Below the pieces are notes generated by a model. The model searched no databases. It saw nothing but the letters and a program-made list of their open reading frames with translations, and was not told the DNA's origin. A stretch of 64,000 nt of DNA from Aphelenchoides besseyi. Its lineage: Eukaryota; Nematoda; Chromadorea; Rhabditida; Aphelenchoididae. The translations under genes and the position numbers were made by a program. Positions 12,828-23,886 of the stretch are shown here, in pieces (the first letter of the stretch is position 1; each line of letters starts with the position of its first letter). Location of the stretch: the NCBI GenBank assembly GCA_024699855.1, contig JAMPIQ010000003.1, positions 6,262,001-6,326,000 on the forward strand, in the 5' to 3' direction.

Positions 12828-13782
12828 TCAAATTTGATCCAATTTCGGAAGCCCATAGAGTTCGTTGAAAAACAACAACATCGCGCGTTTGGAACGTTTA
12901 GCCGTCAGTTCATGATATCCAACGCCCGGTATGCCTTCGAACTTGTGTGCTGAAGTGTAAACTCTTTAAGCAAAGCCTGTTGTAAACAAACATTTCATTG
13001 TAAAGCCGTGCAGAGCGTCTGAATAGCGAATGAATTGGAAGTCTGCTTTTCGAGCTCGTAACTCCTCAATGAATGCGTCTACCTGAAGTCAATGTTTCAT
13101 TCGCCAACTTCTCTTTCATCTCACCGTGGGATTCACATGAGCGTCGTTGTCTCCGTGACAAATTAAGATCTTTTTACGAATCGGATCCAGTTCGTGGAAA
13201 TTCGTTTCGCCGTCGATCGGCTGAAAAGATCCATGAAAACTGACTGCCGATGCAACAACGTTAATTCTTATCAGGTCCAATGAGCAAAGACCGCCGAAGC
13301 AAAAGCCAATCGCATTAATCTGAAAGCTATGAATTTAATCCCGACTTCTTCTTTACCTTTTCTTCATCCACAATTGGAAGAGATTTAACGAAATTCACAG
13401 CTGCTAACAAACGATTACGCAAACGAGTTGATCTTGCTTCACGGTACTTCTTGATTTCAGCAAAGGCTTCTTCACGTGAATCAAAGTTTTTTCCGCCACC
13501 GTACACGTCGGCAGCAAAAGCTACAAAACCGAACTAGCAATGCGATGTTTAATTGTAAAAACTTTAGATTGTACCTTTGCCAACATTTTTGCGGTTTCTT
13601 CTTCGTGTTCACTTAGTCCAAACAAAGCTGGAAATACGAGAACAGTGGGAAGCTTTGTATTCACACTGAAAATTAATCACTAGCTGATCATTAACTAGGA
13701 ACTCACTTCTTTGGATTTGCTAATAGACCTCTTAGTTCGTCATCACCGTCTTTGTAAACCTTATGTTCAACGTTGATAGACA
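12828..13782 (-). CDS. Dienelactone hydrolase family protein (CMBL-like), intact active site
   Basis: Alpha/beta hydrolase of the dienelactone hydrolase family; animal members are cytosolic carboxymethylenebutenolidase homologues that hydrolyse lactone or ester substrates. Starts MSINVEHKVYKDGDDELRG at 13782. Exons joined on the minus strand give LPTVLVFPALFGLSEHEEE, FGFVAFAADVYGGG, then the nucleophile elbow GFCFGG with the catalytic cysteine (near 13290), the acid-bearing strand ILICHGDND (near 13150) and the catalytic histidine in LHGF (near 12995). The last exon encodes GIPGVGYHELTAKRSKRAMLLFFNEL and ends at TGA 12828. All three triad residues are present, so it is probably active. A paralog with a degraded active site lies at 26168-27262. 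Confidence 0.88.
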
Positions 13783-14383
13783 TTTTCTTTAAACACCTTA
13801 AGAATCTCGTCTTTTCGGAAGCAAAACCTGCAAATAAGTGAAACTGCACGTCGATTTTTATTCGCCTCTCACTAAAAATCGATAAACTTTTCCGAATGTC
13901 TTTTGCTCGAAGAAACACGTGATTAGAAAGAACGCATTTCCCTCATCTAACGGTCTATTGAAAACGATTGTAATGAACTATTAGACGGTTTATATACTCT
14001 GCCGAAAGCTTCATGTTTCTGCTCAGTTTGTGTCCATAATTCGACTAAAGAATGGGCGGTCTGAGCACAAACAGCGACGAAACTGACAAGTCTCGAGAAC
14101 ACAAACTTGAATTTGCGGTTTTCACTTAACTACAAACTCCGAACGTCGCACCAACATGTTTATAGTTAAATCAAACCCACGAAATCAACTAATCTTTGCT
14201 ATTTCGTTAGCTGAGGTTCGATAGATTGTAGAACGACCACAAGCAAATCAATCGGTCGACACATACTAATGACAACGAGTTTTCATTATAAGAAGTTACG
14301 TTCAATTTCTGATGTTCAAAAGAAAGATGAAAAGATTCTTCGGTTTATTCGTAACTTTCTGTTGACCAAAAAATAGTAAGAAA

Positions 14384-15041
14384 TCACTTGTGCAAAGTGC
14401 CTAAACGTATCAGTTAGCTCAGAGAACGTTAAAGGACTCACGTTTTGCACGAAGAATCGGACGAGTTGAAATGATTCCACGTGCAGTCAATGATTGTTGA
14501 TGACAAATGAGAGGCGGCGCTTCTGCAGCACGACGACGCCAAAACTCAACCGACGATTCGAATTCTTTGTTGACTTCGCGGGTCTTCGGTGGTTCTTTGA
14601 TTGGTGAGTTCGAAATGATCGTTGCATTTGAAGCTGAAGACCAGTTGATGGTGTCAGTGGACTTCTCATCAGATTTCAGTTCATTCGACCATTCAGCGTA
14701 TTTTTTTTGTTCAGTATTCCAACCGACACAACGCGAATCGGTTGGTGACACCGTTTCATCAACAATCTCCATACGATTCATGTGAGCTAACGGTACGTGA
14801 GTATCCTGAAAAACATATATCGTACAAAGTGCATAATCAAGAATACCGTTTTCTTGACCTTTTGTTTGTATCCGCCGCAAGATTGACATTGCGGATATTG
14901 GATCATGGTTTGATAGCTCTCCTCCTCTTTGCCGTTCCAGTGATAAGCAACGTACGCAATACAACTGCTGGTCAGAATGAAAGTAATAACAATGAGAACA
15001 AACACGCATTGTAAGAACAAGTCGAGGTTCAGTGGAAACAT
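14384..15041 (-). CDS. Small single-pass membrane protein, unrecognised
   Basis: Begins MFPLNLDLFLQC at 15041, then has one hydrophobic segment (residues about 8-35, rich in V, I, F, L) that could be a signal anchor. A short loop with a CQSCGG pair of cysteines follows. An intron (about 14807-14850, gtattc to tttttcag) joins KKT to DTHVPLAHMNRMEIVDE. The rest is a polar, probably cytosolic or extracellular region with EFWRRRAAEAPPL. The 3' end is uncertain. Reading through stops at 14419, but a canonical gtgagt donor precedes that stop and a gtttag acceptor follows, giving the alternative ending LRAKRTLHK at 14384. I do not recognise the family. Confidence 0.6.
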
Positions 15042-15921
15042 CTCGCTCGTCAGTTGCAGTTCACAGAACCGAGCAAAGTCAGCAAACGGCGCAGAAATGT
15101 CTAGAATTACATCGCAGAGAGTTTCTACATAAATTTATGCAAATTTTTGTCACAATCTCGATACACAATTTACGCTTTGATTTACACAAGTTTTTCAAAT
15201 TCACATCGTTAAAACTCTCAGAAATTGCAACTAATGGCGATAAAAGTTTGATGGCTACGTAGAAGTAAATATCCGAAATAATGAACTGTGACGGTTTGTT
15301 TATAAAACCCCATCAAAAATATCGCGTAACGAAAGAGGGTCGGAGAAACGAGAGAGTCAAATAGAGACCACAGCGCTTGATGCCTCTCACTCCACTCGCG
15401 ACCCATCGGTTGATGCGGCAGTCGAAGATCATAAGAGACGGCGAATGGTCGACTCATAAACTTACCTGGCTGGATGCTCGGCTTGATCATGAAGAATTCG
15501 ACATTATGGTGAGGCTTGACCATTGCACTTTAGGTTTCAGGCTGACCTGTATGGCAGTGGCGCATAGTCATTGGCCAACAGCTAAATTTTTGCGTTTGGG
15601 GGACAGCGTTCGCGCTTCCCCCTCATATTCAACAGAATTTGGTGGTGGAATTTGTCACAACTCAATTTTGAAGCAATTTCACAGCAAGCCGATAGATAAT
15701 GCCGACAGGAGTGATCAAGATTTCAATCGAGCTCACAGAAAAGTCGACTATTGAAATCACTCCGAACACTCGATGCAAGAACTTGTAATTTGAAAAAATC
15801 ATCATTTAACTCAATTCTCGGTTTATTGTATCAATCAAAATCCAACACACGGTAATTCATTGTGTTTGCTGGAGATACTGTGCGTCTGTTTGACTCTCAT
15901 TCTAAAAGAAGTCGTCTTTGA

Positions 15922-16107
15922 TTATAAACGTGACTCGTCGCTCACTTCCTTTCCTTTGGCCAAGTTTCTAATCGCCGAGTAGACAATCAAAAGACATTCG
16001 AAGAGCGCGTACAAAGCGAGGAGCAACGCCAAACCGACCATAATGATCAGCAACACACTCATACGCGTCGAAATGTCGTGCAACGTCGCTTTTTCGATCC
16101 CCGACAT
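15922..16107 (-). CDS. Putative 61-residue single-pass membrane protein
   Basis: Open reading frame from ATG at 16107 (MSGIEKATLHDISTRMSV) to TAA at 15922. It has a strongly hydrophobic segment at residues about 16-42 (LLIIMVGLALLLALYALFECL) and a charged tail ending VSDESRL. It could be a stand-alone microprotein or the last exon of a longer minus-strand gene; the frame is open upstream past 16190 but without a clear ATG. No family recognised. It lies between another small membrane protein gene and the Musashi-like gene, all on the minus strand. Confidence 0.4.
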   Translation of the reverse strand: MSGIEKATLHDISTRMSVLLIIMVGLALLLALYALFECLLIVYSAIRNLAKGKEVSDESRL

Positions 16108-16430
16108 TCCAACGAAATCAGTCGAACGAACCGAACTCTCCAACTGAACTTGAAAATGAACTTCCCAATTTGAGTTTCTCTTCGAAATTAAAAACACAAA
16201 TTCTTATAAACTTGACTGTTTATTTATCGTTTAAACGACGTTGCTCGATAAAGTTTATACGGAATACCAAAATGCCAAAAAAATTACTTGTAAAATATCA
16301 TTTAAGAAAGACGAATGATTTTGATAAAGATAGAGATACAAAAAAACCCAAAAATTACGAGGTAAAAACAGTAAAAAGAAGCAAAAATTTGAGACAAAGA
16401 AACAAGTTAAAAATTAAACCACTTGTCCGT

Positions 16431-17491
16431 CTAATTGTAATTAGAAAGCATGTTGTAGATAGCTAAAATCATAGGAAAAAGGTCAGTTCATACGCTGAAA
16501 GCTTACCAAGCACTTGTTCTTGAGGCAAACTAGCGAGCAAGTTGGAAGCCGCAAGCGTTGCGTCGGTGTTCACCTTCACAAACTCCTTTTTTTGCGCCTT
16601 CTTGCACTCAATAGCTTTGCCGTGAATCTCGTGATAACGAATGGCGCAAACAAGATCCGCAATTTCAGATTGAACGAATGTAATGAATCCAAATCCGCGA
16701 TGCATCTTCTTCGGATAGTCCATTTTGAGGATCGCGTCCTCTACTTGACCGTAACGAGAGAAGTAGAGTTTGATGTCCTCAACGTCGCACGTTTGTGCCA
16801 CGCCGCCGATGAACACTTTTCTGCAAATGTTGTTGACCGAACGGGCTGGGCTAATGTGACGAATTGCAATCTGCGGATCGATCTATAAAAGTTTGATTAA
16901 TTATTTTTCGTTTCTTATTCAAATTTTCACCTTTTTACCGTCCAAATAATGATCAGGAATTGCGAGTACTTTGTGCACATCCGTAGAGTCGACAAACGTA
17001 ACAAATCCGAAACCGCTGGAAATGATGAGGGTACTTATCGTTGATGAGTTTGTTCTAACTCACCGAGTCATTTTAGTTTTTGCATCGCGCATAATGACGC
17101 ACTCTTCGATAGCTCCGTACTTTTCGAAATATGTTCGCAGATTCTCTACCGTAGTTCGCCAATGAAGACCGCCGACAAACATTTTCCTAAAAACGAGGCG
17201 TCGAGTTCACTGAAAAGCGGCTTGTGTTCACCCCTCTTTTCCATTAATAATGTGATCGACATTGCGATTATAAGTCAAAGAGCATTCGCTGCTTGAGTCT
17301 GTAGCGTAGTTGATAGGAACATCGGACACAAACGGATTGTTCGAAAAAGTCGGATTTTGACTTATCATTGAATTCTGGCTCAACATCGAGTTCTGTTGGA
17401 AAATCGTATTCTGGTGGAACGCTGGATTTTGATTGAACACCGGAGTAGCGAAGAGGTCATTGAGAAACGGGTTGTTGTTGTTGAGGTACAT
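16431..17491 (-). CDS. Musashi-like protein with two RRM domains
   Basis: RNA-binding translational regulator of the Musashi/hnRNP group. The 5' exon starts at 17491 and encodes an Asn-rich leader with repeated QN(P/S/T) units. It is followed by RRM1 with MFVGGLHWRTTVENLRTYF (RNP2, near 17180) and RGFGFVTF (RNP1, near 17010). RRM2 has VFIGGVAQTCDVEDIKLYF (near 16815), RGFGFITF (near 16700) and the typical end HGKAIECKKAQKKE. The inter-RRM linker IDPQIAIRH resembles the IDPKVA linker of Musashi. The final exon adds AIYNMLSNYN and stops at TAG 16431, using the gtaagc donor near 16507. The N-terminal low-complexity segment is unusual for Musashi, so DAZAP/hnRNP-like relatives are possible. Confidence 0.88.
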
Positions 17492-18786
17492 TTTGGAGAA
17501 TCAACAGGAAGAAAGCAAGCGGCAAGCGGAGCTGATTAACTGAAAATGATCGGATTGTATGGCGACTGGAACCCGAAATAAAAAATGCGGTAAAACGCGT
17601 AGGACGAAGCTCTCTAATCTTTCCGGTCAATTGAGTGCACAAAACGAACAATGAAATGTGGGAATCACATTATGACCAGATGTACCATTGGCTCGCGTCA
17701 ACCCTATCTTCTTCGATCACAGCGGTTTAAACGGTGCGCAAAGTACATAATCCTCCGAGAATGACCCGAAGGAAAGCCAATTTGAAATTTTCGCCGAAAC
17801 GGGGTTCTGTTGGCGAGAAATTGACAAATTTTATGAAATCTCTACGCTCCTAATCGAAGACGGACGGAAGCAGTCGAAGGTACCAAGCCGTCAATGAGCA
17901 AACCGACGGCCATCTGCCGACAATCGAAAAAAGGCAACGAATTTCACACCTCGCCATAGACAGAAAGCGCAAACCCACTGATCGGCTGCCGTTTGCTGCC
18001 CGACATGAACTGCAGGTCAACGAAATCCGTTTGGGAAACTGACTGTGTTGGAAGGTCAATTTTGCTTGTTGAAAACAAATCACTTCAATTTCAGTTATTG
18101 GAATGCTAATTGCAACTTTTATTCTTAACATGAAAAGAGACATTGAAATTGAATGCACTTCCGTGTTCATTGGCCACATGTTCACAGACTTGCAGTTGTT
18201 TTTTGCATTTCAACACAATTGAACTCAAAATGATGGACGACACACTTCTGACAAGTGATAAAAGCAACTGTCAAATTCCTTTTGTTTTTTCGTATCATTG
18301 GTCACACAAATCGATCATGCTCTCTTCATTATAATCGATCGAGTGATTCTATATGATAATGAATTCGGCATTTCTATGGTTTTACAGGAATACAAATCGC
18401 TCAGGAATGTCTTGTCGGCATGCGAAACTGTGATCCGTTTGAATGGAACTGATTATTCACTACGATATGAGATCAGCTTTTATGTTTGCAATAAAATGAT
18501 TGGCAATGTCAAACGAGTTCACTATGAATTCAAATATTCGTCGTAAATTATGTTCAACGATTGCTTACATTTAATTCAAGGAGACCGATTTCGTGCATTC
18601 ACACAAGAATTATGATTCGAAAATGCGCCAAAAGATTCTCTAGATGCGTCAAAATGTTCCGCCCACTTTCTGGACTCGTCTTTTCGTATTTAACAGACAC
18701 GTTTAGGCCCACGCATTATGTTTGAAGACATTTTTCCTCTAAAAACGTGACATTAAATTCATCGATTTGTTTCAGAGCCCATCGAA
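17492..18786. other. Intergenic region between divergent genes
   Basis: Separates the Musashi-like gene (minus) and the amide hydrolase gene (plus), so it should contain both promoters. A tttcag acceptor at 18776 just before the hydrolase ATG suggests a 5' untranslated exon within this stretch. No coding exon is supported; open frames such as the one near 18300-18546 lack an in-context ATG and family resemblance. Confidence 0.45.
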
Positions 18787-21071
18787 ATGTTTCTCGACGA
18801 AGAGCATATCGTTGCCGTTCTGATCAAACCATTGGCTTGCATATTCGTGTGGATTGTCCAATTGTACCACATGATCGTTCATCAATCTTATGTCTATTGG
18901 AATTTGTGGGTTAAAGAGAAACAAGTTGTTCCGAAACCAGCAAGCGACAGTATCGTTTTGATTCCGGCAGTCGAATTGGCTCAAAAGATTCGTAATCGTC
19001 AAGTAAGAGAAGAAAATATTTGCGTAATACGTGTTTATTATTCAGCTTACGGCACTCGAGGTCATTGAAGCGTATATCAAACGAATTGAATTGGTTGACC
19101 CAATGATTCACGCACTTGTTCAACGCAACTATCAGAACGCGTTGGAAACTGCGAAAGCCATCGATTCGGTTTTAGATGCGATTGAACAAGATAGCGAAGA
19201 ATTGAACAATTTGGCTGAAACAAAACCGCTTCTCGGTGTTCCGTTTACTATCAAGGATCAGTTTTTGATAAAGGGATTGAGAACCACTGTTGGAATGCCG
19301 GACCGCAGAAACGCTGAACTTGCAACTGATGATGCAGACATTGTCAAAAGGTAAACAGCAACCATACGTTCACTGATTACTGCGTATTTCAGTTTACGTG
19401 AAGCAGGTGCAATACCCTTGGGTTTGTCGAATGTTCCAGAAGGAATCATGTGGGGCGAAGGGAAGTTAATGTTTTTGATTCTGCCAGCAGTTTATTAAAA
19501 TTAAAGTTATTTAGTTGTGATATCGAAAAAATTTTGAGCGTCTTCTGTTGAAACTTTCAGTAATTAAGAGTTTTCAGGAACGAATTTTATATATGAAGTG
19601 ACCCGAAATCCATTCGACTCAAGATGTGTTCCTGGTAAGCTTTTTTGTGTGGGCTTGGTAATGAATTCTTTATTGGTCCTTAAAATGTATTGATGAAAAA
19701 TTAACTCGAAAGGTTCAAGAACAAAAATTTGGCAATGGGAAACCGAAAACTAATGAGTGTAATGACACGTACCGCTCCAGGAGGCAGTTCGAGCGGTGAA
19801 GGAGCATTACTTGGAGCTGCAGCATCGATTATCGGCATTGGAAGCGATATCGCCGGTTCGATTCGTGTTCCAGCATTGTATGAACAAAATTTTCTGATAA
19901 ACTGATGTTTTTTGGTATTTCAGGCTCAACGGAATCTTCGGTTTGAAACCAAGCCCGCATCTCAGTTCTACTGGCGGACAGATTCCTCCACAATTCCACA
20001 AGTACCAAAATGAAATGGTCTGTCAATTAAAGCAACTAAACAAACTCAAAAGTTTCAGTATTCAATTGGCCCGATGTGCCGCTACGCTGTCGATCTTCTG
20101 CCATTCTTCAAGGTCTATACTTAAAGCAAGTGAATGCATACAACTGATTGCATTTTAGATCTTGATTGGTTCCGACAATTCTAAGAAGTTACGTTTGGAT
20201 GAACCCGTTGATGTTCAAAAGCTACGTTTCTTTTCGATGGAGGGTACCGGAAACAAACTCAACTCTCCGCCAATGCATTCGGACACTAAAGGAGCATTTC
20301 TTAAAGTAGTGAAGAGCAGCAAGAAGGAAACCGAGCTTTTTTTCTTCAGACGATCGATCATTTCAAGAAAGTGACCAAAAACAATGTTCCTGCTGTTCAA
20401 TTTGAAACGGCTAAGTACGCGGCGAACTTCTGGTTCACGTCGACTTCTGAGGAAGGTGGTCTGTCGGTAGCGCAGTATTTCGGTAACTTTGGAGTACGAA
20501 ACAGCACTTATACGAAAAGATAGTTGCATATTTTAGAAATATGAAGTTCGATTCTTTCAAGAGTTGCCAAAATGGTTGCGTGGCAAATCTGAACACACGA
20601 GTGCAGTGATGTTAGCTTTGGGAATAGAAGAACTCTCAAAACATATAACTAGTGATCGTGCTGCAATTGAAGCGATGCGAGATGAACTTCGTGCTGAAAT
20701 CATTGAGTTATTGGGAGACGATGGCATTCTTATATGGCCATCGTTTCCGTTTGCTTCTTATTTCCATTCGGAATTACTTTGGTGCGGAGAAGCTCACGAA
20801 TCAAATAATCGATTATATTGTCTAGGAATTTGCTTGTGGGCGAATATTCGGCGCTTTGGAATGCACTTGTGCTTCCGGTAATTGCGTGTCCCGTTGGTCT
20901 GAACGATGAAGGCGTTCCGTTGGGTGTTCAGCTCATTTCGGCTCCACACAATGAACGTCTCTTGATTGCTGCAGCAATTGAAATTGAAAAGGTTAAGTGG
21001 AAAGTAATGAATGCCTATGTAAGTTTTAGGCTTTTGGCGGTTGGCAAGCTCCACCGGGCATAACCGAGTGA
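18787..21071 (+). CDS. Fatty acid amide hydrolase (amidase signature family)
   Basis: Serine hydrolase that cleaves fatty acid amides such as endocannabinoid-type lipids; FAAH-type enzymes are anchored to internal membranes. The protein starts [20 protein letters not shown], a hydrophobic N-terminal anchor, followed by the amidase fold. The Ser-Ser-Lys triad is complete: the lysine in [10 protein letters not shown] (near 19250), the first serine in PGGSSSGEG (near 19780-19800) and the nucleophile serine in [12 protein letters not shown] (near 19850). Downstream are [10 protein letters not shown] and [14 protein letters not shown]. The C-terminal part has [18 protein letters not shown] and a final small exon [13 protein letters not shown] ending at TGA 21069-21071. 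Introns are in phase, with one slightly longer intron splitting the PGG of the signature. Overall it resembles FAAH2-like invertebrate enzymes. Confidence 0.93.
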
Positions 21072-23886
21072 TTGGTTTTTTTACCAGCAACTTGACTGTT
21101 AACCCAACGCAAACATATATCGGTTTAGGTATCGTATTTTACTTAAAATTCCATCATAATCGCACAACAAATAAACTTGCTATTCTTGTTTCGTTTATTA
21201 CTCATAAATTTCTACTGTAAAGTTTATAAAAACCTGCTGACCACGTCGTCAAATTCACTCCAGCAACACTTCTCGCCTATTGTTCTGATGAGCAAACGAT
21301 CGAAGAGCAACGGAACTCGTTTTGCTGCGAAAGAGTTGAAAAGAAACGTTGACTCTTGAAGTTCACGTAAAAACCGAGTTCATTCGTCATTCCGGAACAC
21401 TTCCAACTCGTGTATGTTCAGCAACAATCGTCTGGAATGTGTTGCTTTTCTTTTGACTAGTTCTCAATTAGGTTCATCGATCTTCCATTGAGTCTTCCTC
21501 GACATTCTCAGTTTAAACTGCCGCCGCTCTTCCACATTTTTATTGGAATCTATTCTCGCTAACGCCTTTGATTTGAATTGTTCCGACGCTCCGAGCAATT
21601 GAACTGTTTAGAATTGATTTAGTGTTGTAATTGATGTAATTATTCTCCTTGCGACCTACCGTAACATTTAAGCTTCTTGTTGTTGAATGTCGTTGGTTTT
21701 GTTCCTCACTTTTTGATCACAACGAGCAGATTAACGATCCGGTTTTCGGTCAAATTGCAGTCGCGTGAAAGTCAGGCGAGTAACAAAAAAATTTCCCGCC
21801 ATTTCTTTGTATTTTGTGTCCTTTGAGTTTTTCGGAAGTTGTCGTGCCGGTCGATCTCCAGACTTGGTGGCGCTTGAGAAAAACGATTTGGTTTTGACCT
21901 TTTACAGTTGAGAGATTTATTTGAAAACAGTTCGCGGTCTTGAAGGCATCTAAATCTGCAGTGTTGTCGAGAGTACTCAATGGAGATTCTCTTATTGATT
22001 CTGTTGGTAAACAGCAGCTAATCGCCAATTAGATTCCTGTGGCTTCTTAAAAAACAACTAAATCTACGGGATTATGCCAATTAGATGAGAACGGTAATCT
22101 TGTTGCGAAGGTCAATCGTGGATTTGAATTCCCGGTTCGTTGATGATAAGCGGCTTTTAGAACTGTTCTCGAGATTATCATCAATGGATCTTCTAATTAG
22201 TTTTTGATTCGTTTAAAGTTCACGCGATTGGGGAAACTTGAATTGTAAACAAACAAAAGTCTTTCAATGAAGAGTATATACGTAGAAGAAGATCAAAACC
22301 TTTTAATTCAATCCGGTGGGCGAAACCATTGGATGATCGATTTCGCGGTTTACGTCAATAGCGTTCAATTGACACGCGGCCCGTTGAATGCGATTATGGC
22401 CAGAAAATGGTCGATGGAAGACGCTTAGAATCGATTCATATCGAAATGTTTTTGTTTTGATTCGGTGGGCGTTTTCTGTTCCATGTGCCTCTGATTTTTC
22501 ATCTACAATCGTGGATGGTGCTCGTCAACAATTCAACAGGCCAATTGGTAGGCGTTGGCATTCAGGACACAGAATGGAATCATCTTTTGGTCGATAGAAA
22601 ACGTTTCACAATCGAATTACTCTCTGATCTTTTTGTTAATCTCGAAGATTAAACAGAGATAAAAGGTTGGCCAAATTTAACGGTTGAGAGTATTCGCATT
22701 TGGCAGATTATCACTTCAACTTACAGTAAGACGACAGCTGACTTGTTTACCAACCTTAGATTGACGAGCATGTGTTGTTGGACCGATCTAATGATAGATG
22801 TTTACGGAAATGGAAGCAAACGACAGTGAATTTTGTGCGTTCGGAATACGACGCGTATCACTTACGCAGAGATTATCTTCGTTTTCCGCTTAATGACGTT
22901 CTTATGCGTGCTTTAGACTACGATCACGATATCTTGAATCGGCGTCTATTTTAAGTTTATTTTGCTACGTAATCTCGCGGAAAGTAATTCGGCTTTATCT
23001 GCACTCTGAGAATGAAAAAAACTCGATTGCTTCCACGCTCACTGATTACTAGTACTACGTAACCTAATCGTAAAAGTTGGTCAATTTGAAAGCGCTTTTG
23101 ACTAGTTCTGTTCAATCGCGAACGTGGAAGCCTACTAATTACTGAAATACAACGGTTCTGTTATTGGATACTACATGATTGACTTCAATTTCTTGATGCG
23201 TTTATTGAATTCGTTTGCCTGCAAACACTTTATTTTTATCGTCTGTTAATCGGCGGGGTTTTGCACGATGTTTGCAACGAATCATTTCATTAGCTTTTGT
23301 CTGCAAGGACTGTTAATACAAAGGTCTTTCCAAAATTGCAAATTTTAATCGTTTCGACTAAAAACTTCAGGGTCGTATAATCTCCTAGGGTTCTCGAATC
23401 CACCCTCTGTTACTCGGAAATCCGTTCAATAGAATTGAAAGGAAGTGGTATTAATTATGCGATGTCAAATTGTGGCGTTGCGTGACTTCCTCCGTTAGTT
23501 GACTTATCGTAAATGAACTTGTATCGTTGAGAGAAGGCGCAACGATTCCAGCGGTTTCTATCCAACCAAAAAGCAAAGTGGGCGGTCCGTTGACGGAAAG
23601 GTGAATTTATTTCTAACGGATAAGAAGCCCGCGACCGGGTCGATTATTCATTCTGCCCGAATATGTGCCATCCGGTTGTGAATCTCTTCATTTGGACAAA
23701 CCGACACGATACTTGGATTTGTGTCGAATTTCTCAATCTTCCAAAACTTTTTTATTTACAACAAAGCACCTGACTTTGATGCCATTTTATGACCGTCTAA
23801 ATAGCCAATTTGTTCTAGTGACGTTTTTATTACCCACTTCTTTTACGTGTTCTTATCTTTTTGCTAAACTATTGAATCAATTTTAG
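21072..23886. other. Long gene-poor region
   Basis: About 2.8 kb upstream of the carboxypeptidase. Several open frames of about 60-70 codons (for example 22772-22954) show no family resemblance and no consistent splice structure. The immediate upstream bases ttttag at 23881-23886 look like an acceptor, so a 5' non-coding exon of the carboxypeptidase may be present. I see nothing else I can support. Confidence 0.4.

Noticed and set aside
16271..16463. Lys-rich open frame MPKKLLVKYHLRKTND on the plus strand
   Set aside because: Overlaps the 3' end and untranslated region of the minus-strand Musashi-like gene; AT-rich DNA read as Lys/Asn codons explains it.
23030..23150. Short inverted arms around GCTTCCACG / CGTGGAAGC
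   Set aside because: Arms of about 9 bases separated by about 90 bases are expected by chance at this scale and have no target duplication.
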